This document shows, one piece after another, positions 1 through 4,506 of a stretch of DNA of 7,585 bases. A model generated the notes under the pieces. The model searched no databases and had not been told where the DNA came from. It was given only the letters and a program-made list of their open reading frames with translations. Position numbers and translations under genes: made by a program. Origin of the DNA: Methanomicrobium sp. (GTDB lineage Archaea; Halobacteriota; Methanomicrobia; Methanomicrobiales; Methanomicrobiaceae); the NCBI GenBank assembly GCA_017553245.1, contig JAFZMT010000076.1:1-7585 (forward strand), given 5' to 3'. Position 1 is the stretch's first letter; each line of letters starts with the position of its first letter.

Positions 1-773
1 AAATCGACGAGCGTTCCGTGAATTTTCGGGTCATACTCCTCTCGCTTTCTCTCGACGAGTGCCTTTGCGAATCCGAAGAGTCCCTTCTTTGTTAAGAGTC
101 CTTTCTTTGTTTTTTCTTCGTTTGCGGCGGCGTCGCGGTCTGTACTGCCGTCGGACTCCTTTGATTCCGAATATGCCGAGTATATCCTTTCTATGGCTGA
201 TACCGCTCCGTCGTGTCCTGAGGGCTCGGTCTTACTCTGTCCGCGGCTTTCGCGGTTGTAACTGCTGTTGCGGCTGTCGCGCTTTTCGCCGCCGCGAACT
301 TTGAGTTCTTCAATCTCGAAGGTGGTTGCGCCCTTAAGGTCAAGTTTTGAGGTGTCTATTTCGTCAACCGAGATTATTCCCGCACTCTTTGAGCTGATTT
401 CGTCCCGCACGCCGCTCTCCGTGTCTTCGTGAGGGGCGGGGTTATCCTCGGCGGATGACGATTCGACGGCTGATGATTCGGCGGGCGATACGGACAGCGA
501 ATCGACTGAGGATGCGGGCAGTGCTGTATCCGCGGACATTGTCTCCCCGCCCGTCTCCGCACAGGTCCCCCCGCCCGATGCCGTTCGCGAAGGCAGCCGC
601 GGTATCTCTTCGGGACCAGGCAGGGAAGGGGCGGGCTGTGCCGCCGCGATGCCGCCCGTTATGCCGTCCGCAATGCCGTATTTATCTTTCTTTCCGAACA
701 GACCGAATCTCTTCCTTTTGCCTTCAGTTTTGCCTTCAGTTTTCCCTTCAGTTTTGCCGTCAGTATCCTTCAA
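1..773 (-). CDS. N-terminal part of a probable archaeal type II/IV pilus secretion ATPase (GspE/TadA family), truncated by the window edge
   Basis: Seen: reading the minus strand from a TTG at 773-771 gives 257 uninterrupted codons to the left edge. The reading begins MKDTDGKTEGKTEGKTEGKR and ends REEYDPKIHGTLVD. A stop lies in frame upstream with no ATG or GTG between, so TTG is the only upstream start; a G-rich ribosome binding site sits 7 nt before it. A basic N-terminus with three KTEG units (residues about 7-18) is followed by a Ser/Ala/Pro/Glu-rich, probably disordered stretch to about residue 130, a short ordered-looking piece (about 130-155, IISVDEIDTSKLDLKGATTF), another polar stretch, and a Lys-rich segment with GLFGFAKALVERKRE. 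Family knowledge: archaeal GspE/TadA-type ATPases often carry a variable N-terminal tail that ends in a YDP-x-x-HG-x-LV motif just before the conserved domain, which is what the last residues resemble. Inference: the ATPase domain lies outside the window, so the function rests on this motif and on the divergent prepilin peptidase neighbour. The reading frame is much firmer than the product. Confidence 0.7.
   Translation of the reverse strand, partial: MKDTDGKTEGKTEGKTEGKRKRFGLFGKKDKYGIADGITGGIAAAQPAPSLPGPEEIPRLPSRTASGGGTCAETGGETMSADTALPASSVDSLSVSPAESSAVESSSAEDNPAPHEDTESGVRDEISSKSAGIISVDEIDTSKLDLKGATTFEIEELKVRGGEKRDSRNSSYNRESRGQSKTEPSGHDGAVSAIERIYSAYSESKESDGSTDRDAAANEEKTKKGLLTKKGLFGFAKALVERKREEYDPKIHGTLVD
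721..756 (-). repeat. Three tandem 12-bp repeats encoding KTEG units
   Basis: On the plus strand the unit CCTTCAGTTTTG occurs at 721-732, 733-744 (last base C instead of G) and 745-756, with a decayed fourth copy (CCGTCAGTATCC) at 757-768. Because 12 is a multiple of three, the repeat keeps the frame of the minus-strand ATPase gene and encodes consecutive Lys-Thr-Glu-Gly units near its N-terminus. Copy number may vary between strains by replication slippage without breaking the gene. Confidence 0.85.
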
Positions 774-780
774 TGAAAAT

Positions 781-789
781 CCCCACCCC
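781..789 (-). promoter_or_regulatory. Ribosome binding site for the minus-strand ATPase gene
   Basis: On the minus strand GGGGTGGGG stands 7 nt before the TTG codon at 773-771. It contains the GGTG core that can pair with the CACCUCC end of archaeal 16S rRNA, although it is not a perfect GGAGGTG. Its position supports the TTG start, since no ATG or GTG lies between this site and the upstream in-frame stop. Confidence 0.55.
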
Positions 790-797
790 GATGCGGG

Positions 798-816
798 TTG
801 TTAACAGAGTTAACAA
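798..816. promoter_or_regulatory. Perfect 19-bp inverted repeat, candidate operator
   Basis: The sequence TTGTTAACAGAGTTAACAA consists of two perfect 8-bp arms (798-805 and 809-816) around a 3-bp spacer. It is followed on the plus strand by two near-direct copies of TAACAAAG (811-818, 819-827). It lies between the TATA-like element at 841-852 and the start codon at 773, at or just past the predicted transcription start of the minus-strand gene. That is where an archaeal dimeric repressor would block RNA polymerase. The symmetry is directly visible; the operator role is inference, and no regulator gene is in the window. An RNA hairpin in the 5' leader is the alternative, but the AT-rich stem would be weak. 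Confidence 0.5.
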
Positions 817-840
817 AGTAACAAAAGAACTCTGTCACAC

Positions 841-852
841 TTTAAATTATAA
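841..852 (-). promoter_or_regulatory. TATA-box-like element for the minus-strand ATPase gene
   Basis: On the minus strand this reads TTATAATTTAAA, an archaeal TATA-like octamer embedded in AT-rich DNA. With the usual spacing of about 25 bp, transcription would begin near 818-822, giving a leader of about 45-50 nt that includes the inverted repeat and the ribosome binding site. Several other AT-rich stretches nearby could serve instead, so the assignment is tentative. Confidence 0.4.
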
Positions 853-880
853 TCTTCCGAGATATTGCCTAAAAACGGAT

Positions 881-930
881 TTTAAAAGAAGTTTAAAGAA
901 ATTCAAAAGAAATTTAAAAGAACTTTTAAA
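881..930. repeat. Five degenerate TTTAAAAGAA repeats spaced about 10.5 bp (helically phased A/T tracts)
   Basis: Variants of TTTAAAAGAA begin at about 881, 892, 902, 913 and 924 (TTTAAAAGAA, TTTAAAGAAA, TTCAAAAGAAA, TTTAAAAGAA, TTTTAAAGAT). The 10-11-bp spacing matches the DNA helical turn, so the A-tracts fall on one face of the helix, an arrangement known to bend DNA. It occupies the middle of the divergent intergenic region, between the two predicted promoters. It could be an intrinsic bend, a binding platform for archaeal histones or Alba-like proteins, or a multi-copy regulator site. The repeats are visible; any role is inferred. Confidence 0.6.
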
Positions 931-980
931 GATATTTTCGAGAAGTTACCATGTGTACGTTAAGGGCTTCCGACGGTATC

Positions 981-1020
981 AAACCGATTCAAACCGATTT
1001 AAACCGATTCAAACCGACTT
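981..1020. repeat. Four tandem 10-bp repeats AAACCGATTC
   Basis: AAACCGATTC occurs at 981-990 and 1001-1010. AAACCGATTT is at 991-1000 and AAACCGACTT at 1011-1020, so only one to two bases vary in any copy. The block ends about 30 bp upstream of the predicted TATA element of the prepilin peptidase gene, a usual position for an archaeal activator site. The exact 10-bp period places each copy on nearly the same helix face. It is too short and has no spacers, so it is not CRISPR; it is an iteron-like or cooperative regulator-binding array, or a slippage-prone microsatellite. Confidence 0.75.
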
Positions 1021-1040
1021 TAATTCAAGTCCGAAAATCT

Positions 1041-1058
1041 GAAGAGAACTAATATATT
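1041..1058 (+). promoter_or_regulatory. Predicted promoter (BRE plus TATA) of the prepilin peptidase gene
   Basis: A purine-rich stretch (GAAGAGAAC, 1041-1049) acceptable as a TFB recognition element precedes the TATA-like TAATATATT (about 1050-1058). Standard spacing would start the transcript near 1078-1083, only a few nucleotides before the ATG at 1084. No Shine-Dalgarno sequence is visible before that ATG, so the mRNA may be leaderless. This also argues against a TTG start at 1057, which would lie inside the TATA element. CTATATAT at 1073-1080 is another TATA-like run but lies too close to the ATG. Confidence 0.4.
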
Positions 1059-1083
1059 GGCGCGGACAGATCTCTATATATCC

Positions 1084-1911
1084 ATGGAAATATTTGAAAT
1101 CAACTCAATATATCTGCTAATCTCATCCATAGCAATAATAATCACGCTTTTGTATGCTTCATACCGCGATTATAAAGAGCGCCTTGTGGCGTTTAAAACA
1201 TGGTATCCCATGCTCGTCGTCGGAGTGCCGATTGCGCTTTTAACCTACGCCGCCGTGATACTTGCGGATCCGCGGCATGCAATCGGCTACATCGTCCTTG
1301 TCGCCGTCTTCTGCGCAATGTTCTATTTCGCATCGGCATACCTCCACATATTCGGCGGTGCGGATGCCTGGGCATTCATCTTCATCACTTTCCTTGTGCC
1401 CTTCTATCCGCTCTACCCGATAACGGGAGTGCCGCTCATAAAGTTCTTCCCGCTGACCGTGATGATTAATGCCGTCATACTGAACCTTGCCGTGCCGCTC
1501 GGACTTCTGATCTATAATCTGGTCAGAAGGAACAGGGCGCCGCTCTTCCACCTCTTCACCTGCTACCCCGTTCCGAGCGAAAAACTGACGGATTCGTTCG
1601 GATTCATCATGGAGGAGTTCGAGGAGTGTCCCAGGAGCGAAGAAAACCCCGAAGGACTGAAACGGAGTTTTATCAGGTTCGGCGCCTCCATGAAGAGGAT
1701 GGTCGGAGGAACGCGCAGGATGTACACCGGCGACCTCAAGCGGTTTCCGCAGGAGTATAAGAAAGAACTTGCCCTCTATAAGAAGGCGGGACACGTCTGG
1801 ATTTCCTTCGGCGTTCCGTTCATCATCCCGATTACGGCGGGGTTCATCACGGCTATGTTCTTCGGCGACATACTCTATGTGATAATGAAATGTGCGGGGA
1901 TTTTCGGATGA
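1084..1911 (+). CDS. Archaeal A24-family prepilin/preflagellin peptidase
   Basis: A 275-residue integral membrane aspartyl protease that would cleave class III (type IV pilin-like) signal peptides of archaeal pilins or archaellins on the cytoplasmic face of the membrane. Seen: hydrophobic segments at roughly 9-27, 42-61, 67-89, 96-115, 121-147 and 240-268. The first catalytic aspartate is D29 in YRDYKER directly after segment 1; the second is D94 in FGGAD. The motif here is GGAD, with Ala at the third place of the bacterial GxGD. Residues about 150-235 form a charged cytosolic insertion before the last membrane segment, matching the archaeal type II A24 C-terminal region. I chose ATG 1084 because TTG 1057 would add nine polar residues and lies in the predicted promoter. 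The gene is divergent from the putative pilus ATPase and its stop overlaps the hisI start (ATGA), suggesting translational coupling. Whether it serves archaellin or pilins cannot be told. Confidence 0.87.
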   Translation: MEIFEINSIYLLISSIAIIITLLYASYRDYKERLVAFKTWYPMLVVGVPIALLTYAAVILADPRHAIGYIVLVAVFCAMFYFASAYLHIFGGADAWAFIFITFLVPFYPLYPITGVPLIKFFPLTVMINAVILNLAVPLGLLIYNLVRRNRAPLFHLFTCYPVPSEKLTDSFGFIMEEFEECPRSEENPEGLKRSFIRFGASMKRMVGGTRRMYTGDLKRFPQEYKKELALYKKAGHVWISFGVPFIIPITAGFITAMFFGDILYVIMKCAGIFG

Positions 1912-2357
1912 CGGAAAATAAGAACGGATGCGGCATGAACGGATGCGGTTCGGCGGATTCCGCGAAGTATTTCGGAGAACTGCCGCTCCTCTCCGAAATA
2001 AAATACGACAGGGACGGGCTTGTGACCGTCGTCGTTCAGGACGCCGTCACAAAAGAGGTTCTCATGACCGCATGGTCGGATGAGGCAGCCGTCCTTGAGA
2101 CGGTTCGGACGGGCTATGCGCACTTCTACTCGCGCAGCCGCGGTCGGATGTGGAAGAAGGGCGAGGAGAGCGGACACCTTCAGAAGATAGTCCGCATCCT
2201 TATCGACTGCGACTGCGACACCCTGCTCTATCAGGTCGGTCAGACCGGCGGCGCCTGCCACACCGGTCACATGAGCTGCTTTTACAGAACGCTTGCAGGC
2301 GAGGACGTCGGGGAGATTGTTTTCGACCCGGCAAAAGTATATGCTAATTCTAAATAG
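1908..2357 (+). CDS. hisI: Phosphoribosyl-AMP cyclohydrolase HisI
   Basis: A cytosolic metalloenzyme of histidine biosynthesis that opens the adenine ring of phosphoribosyl-AMP to give ProFAR (HisE, which makes PR-AMP, is not fused here). Seen in 149 residues: [11 protein letters not shown] (36-46), EVLMTAW (50-56), the signature [19 protein letters not shown] (72-90), DCDCD (100-104) and [16 protein letters not shown] (112-127). Family knowledge: C101, C117 and C124 match the zinc cysteines, and D100/D102/D104 the magnesium-binding aspartates; all are present, so it should be active. Start choice: ATG 1908 overlaps the upstream stop as ATGA and has GGGGA about 8 nt before it. ATG 1890 lacks a ribosome binding site, and ATG 1935 is a possible later start that would still keep the whole domain. 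The N-terminus is odd, with a Cys/Gly-rich duplicated NGCG. No other his gene is in the window. Confidence 0.95.
   Translation: MTENKNGCGMNGCGSADSAKYFGELPLLSEIKYDRDGLVTVVVQDAVTKEVLMTAWSDEAAVLETVRTGYAHFYSRSRGRMWKKGEESGHLQKIVRILIDCDCDTLLYQVGQTGGACHTGHMSCFYRTLAGEDVGEIVFDPAKVYANSK
1922..1948 (+). repeat. Short in-frame duplication at the hisI N-terminus
   Basis: GAACGGATGCGG occurs at 1922-1933 and again at 1937-1948, a 15-bp period that keeps frame and encodes NGCG twice (hisI residues 6-9 and 11-14). It lies before the conserved HisI domain, so it probably arose by local duplication in a tolerant N-terminal tail. If translation begins at ATG 1935, only the second copy is translated. Confidence 0.7.
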
Positions 2358-2380
2358 GGATTGAATACATTATATAAATG

Positions 2381-2386
2381 GGAGGT
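2381..2386 (+). promoter_or_regulatory. Strong ribosome binding site of the PIN–ATPase–KH gene
   Basis: GGAGGT stands 5 nt before the ATG at 2392 and is the best match to the archaeal anti-Shine-Dalgarno sequence in the window, fixing the start. The TATA-like TATATAAA just upstream (2371-2378) is too close to be the promoter of a transcript carrying this site, because transcription would begin at about 2395-2400, past the ATG. Confidence 0.85.
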
Positions 2387-2391
2387 TTTGT

Positions 2392-4401
2392 ATGAAACTT
2401 ATACCAGATACCAGCGTCATAATAGACGGACGCATCACCTCGATGATACAGGAGTCGGGTGAATATAAAGGGGCCACAATAATTGTTCCGGAGGCCGTAA
2501 TAGCAGAACTTGAGGCACAGGCTAATCAGGGACGAGAAATAGGATTCAGCGGCCTTATCGAGCTTCAGGAACTTTCAAAGCTCGCAGAAGACGGAATTAT
2601 AGAACTCAAATATACGGGCGAAAGACCCAGCCTCGACCAGGTAAAACTTGCAAGCGGCGGCGAGATAGACGCGCTTATAAGAAAGGTCGCGCTCGAATCG
2701 GATGACGCAAAGTTCATCACGAGCGACCTTGTGCAGTCCGAGGTCGCAAAGGCGAAAGGGCTTGACGTTTTATACCTTAAACCGCAGACCGAGGAGTTTT
2801 CACCGATTACAATAGAGAAATATTTCGATGAGGACACACTCTGCGTCTGCCTTAAGGAGCGCGCGAAGCCGTATGCAAGGAAGGGCACGCCGGACAACAA
2901 CAGTCTCGTAAGCCTCTCCGAGAGCGTTCTTTCGGAGTATGAGTTAAAGCGCATCGCACAGGAGATTCTCGAGCGCGCAAAGCGCAGTCCCGAGGGCTTC
3001 GTCGAGATTGAGAAGCGCGGCATTACCATCGTCCAGATAGGCGCGATGAGGATTACGATATGCAGAAGACCGTTCTCGGACGGCATGGAGATTACCGCGG
3101 TCAGACCGAGAAGAAACTGCTCGCTTTCCGATTACAGGAAGTGCGCCGCGGTTAAAAACCTCCTCGCCGGCGGCAGAAAGGGTATCCTTGTCGTGGGAAT
3201 GCCGGGCGCGGGAAAGACGAGCGTTGCGCAGAGCATTGCCGTCTACCTTGCCGACAAAGGCTGCTCGGTCAAGACGATGGAGTCCTCCAGAGACCTCACG
3301 GTTCCCGACAGGATTACCCAGTACGGGGAGCTTGACGGCAGTATGGAGAACACCTCCGAGATTCTTCTGATGATGCGTCCAGACTGCATCGTCTTCGACG
3401 AACTCAGAAAATCCTCGGATTTCAAAGTCTACTCGGAACTGCGCCTTGCGGGCGTGAGCGTCATCGGCGTCGTCCACGCGGGAAGTGCGCACGATGCACT
3501 CTTCAGGTTCATGTCCAAGACCGAGTTCGGCGTGCTCTCGCAGGTCATTGATACCATCATCGCCGTCAAAGACGGAGATATCGCCAGAATTTACGACCTG
3601 AAGTTCGAGTTCAGGGTGCCCGACAGCCTGCCCGACGATAACGACGAACTCCCCGCAAGACCCGTGATCTCGGTCATCAACACCGAGACGGGACAGGCGG
3701 AGTCCGAGATATTCAGATACGACGGCGAGTCGATTGTCGTCAATTTCACGGAAGAGGAGGAATACAGGGAGTATCAGCCCGCACCGGCAAGGAACACGAA
3801 CGCGGGCACCGCCGCGGGCAACGGCATGGACACGGGCACGCAGGAGAGTTCCCAGCAGTCACTGCCGGTTGAGATTGCCGAAGAGGACATCTCGATGAAA
3901 CTCGTCGAACGCGACATTCAGAGGGAGATAGGAAGGTTTACCAACGGCTCCGTCGATGTCAGGATGCAGAACGAGAACAAGGCGGTTGTCTATATCGACG
4001 ACAAGGATGTCCCCGCCGCCATCGGCAAAGGCGGAAAGAATGTCGCGGCAATCGTGAACAAACTCAGTATCGGCATTGATATCCGCCCGAGAAGCGAGCT
4101 TGTGAGGTCCGCGCCCGCGGTCTCAAACAACTACGACCTCTCGCCGTCAATCGAGATTGAGACGACTGCGGGCGGCGTCACGGAAAACGGCGTCGAGATA
4201 AAGATTGACAAGAAGAGCCTCATAATTACCGCAAGAGAATACAAGGGTAAGATTGTGGATATCTTCGGCGGCAAGGAGTATCTCTTTACCGCGACCGTCA
4301 ACGACATGGGCGAGATTCACATGTCGAAGAGCAACAGTATAGCCATGGATATGATTCGCCGTTACAATGACGGCGAAGAGATAAGGCTCAGACCCGTATG
4401 A
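2392..4401 (+). CDS. PIN-domain / T2SE-like ATPase / KH-domain protein (COG1855, PINA-type)
   Basis: A 669-residue cytosolic protein. Seen, in order: a PIN domain (1 to about 135) with acidic residues D6, E39, D93 and D112 at the metal-site positions; a RecA-like ATPase of the VirB11/PilT type (about 215-405) with Walker A GMPGAGKT at 269-276 (K275) and Walker B IVFDE at 333-337 (D336, E337); a low-complexity Ala/Gly/Thr/Gln linker (about 455-490); a KH RNA/DNA-binding domain (about 520-570) with the GKGG loop at 545-548; and a C-terminal domain (about 575-669). Family knowledge: this architecture is archaeal; the Sulfolobus member PINA is a hexameric ATPase that promotes Holliday-junction branch migration and interacts with the resolvase Hjc. 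Despite the secretion-ATPase-like motor it is not a pilus ATPase. It follows hisI by 34 bp with a strong ribosome binding site, so cotranscription is likely. The PIN and ATPase sites look intact. The precise role in methanogens is uncertain, but the family assignment is firm. Confidence 0.92.
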   Translation: MKLIPDTSVIIDGRITSMIQESGEYKGATIIVPEAVIAELEAQANQGREIGFSGLIELQELSKLAEDGIIELKYTGERPSLDQVKLASGGEIDALIRKVALESDDAKFITSDLVQSEVAKAKGLDVLYLKPQTEEFSPITIEKYFDEDTLCVCLKERAKPYARKGTPDNNSLVSLSESVLSEYELKRIAQEILERAKRSPEGFVEIEKRGITIVQIGAMRITICRRPFSDGMEITAVRPRRNCSLSDYRKCAAVKNLLAGGRKGILVVGMPGAGKTSVAQSIAVYLADKGCSVKTMESSRDLTVPDRITQYGELDGSMENTSEILLMMRPDCIVFDELRKSSDFKVYSELRLAGVSVIGVVHAGSAHDALFRFMSKTEFGVLSQVIDTIIAVKDGDIARIYDLKFEFRVPDSLPDDNDELPARPVISVINTETGQAESEIFRYDGESIVVNFTEEEEYREYQPAPARNTNAGTAAGNGMDTGTQESSQQSLPVEIAEEDISMKLVERDIQREIGRFTNGSVDVRMQNENKAVVYIDDKDVPAAIGKGGKNVAAIVNKLSIGIDIRPRSELVRSAPAVSNNYDLSPSIEIETTAGGVTENGVEIKIDKKSLIITAREYKGKIVDIFGGKEYLFTATVNDMGEIHMSKSNSIAMDMIRRYNDGEEIRLRPV

Positions 4402-4439
4402 TCGGGGCACGGGGCATACCCGATGCAGGGCACCCGATC
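4400..4439 (+). other. GC-rich inverted repeat after the PIN–ATPase–KH gene
   Basis: GATCGGG (4400-4406) and CCCGATC (4433-4439) are perfect 7-bp arms; the first arm begins inside the TGA stop. Between them CGGG (4410-4413) and CCCG (4419-4422) can form a smaller stem, and the motif GGGCA recurs three times. The AT-rich DNA that follows is the leuS promoter rather than a T-tract. It may be an RNA structure protecting the 3' end of the upstream mRNA, a pause/termination aid, or a DNA-binding site upstream of leuS. It is not a canonical terminator. Confidence 0.4.
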
Positions 4440-4448
4440 CGATTAATC

Positions 4449-4460
4449 ATATATTTAAAA
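4449..4460 (+). promoter_or_regulatory. leuS: TATA-like promoter element of leuS
   Basis: ATATATTTAAAA lies in the AT-rich part of the 105-bp gap between the PIN–ATPase–KH gene and leuS. Typical archaeal spacing puts the transcription start near 4478-4480 and gives a leader of about 27-29 nt containing the ribosome binding site. The position, AT content and separation from the upstream gene make an independent leuS promoter likely. Confidence 0.5.
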
Positions 4461-4495
4461 ATCCAAAATAATTATCCGAGATTTACATCACCACC

Positions 4496-4503
4496 GGAAG
4501 TGA
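4496..4503 (+). promoter_or_regulatory. leuS: Ribosome binding site of leuS
   Basis: GGAAGTGA differs by one base from the archaeal consensus GGAGGTGA and lies just upstream of ATG 4507, supporting that start. Confidence 0.7.
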
Positions 4504-4506
4504 ATC

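Noticed and set aside
59..304. Arg/Leu-rich plus-strand frame of 81 codons
   Set aside because: It is antisense to the minus-strand ATPase extension, has composition expected of a wrong-frame reading, and no start signals.
981..1020. CRISPR-like array
   Set aside because: The 10-bp units are contiguous with no spacers and far shorter than CRISPR repeats; no cas genes are present.
455..1042. Plus-strand reading frame of 195 codons spanning the left gene and the intergenic repeats
   Set aside because: It lies opposite the well-supported minus-strand gene, its product is an Arg/Pro/Ser-rich string typical of an antisense shadow, and its 3' half merely translates the AT-rich repeats. It has no ribosome binding site or recognisable domain.
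1057..1083. TTG at 1057 as start of the prepilin peptidase
   Set aside because: It sits at the end of the predicted TATA element and would put nine polar residues ahead of the short N-terminal segment typical of the family; ATG 1084 fits better.
2565..3492. Long minus-strand frames within the PIN–ATPase–KH gene
   Set aside because: They are antisense shadows of a gene with intact conserved motifs throughout; no promoter, ribosome binding site or domain supports them.
2392..4401. Reading the PIN–ATPase–KH protein as a type II secretion/pilus ATPase because of its PilT/VirB11-like motor and nearby prepilin peptidase
   Set aside because: The N-terminal PIN domain and C-terminal KH domain define a separate archaeal family linked to nucleic-acid processing; proximity to the peptidase is not evidence of a shared function.
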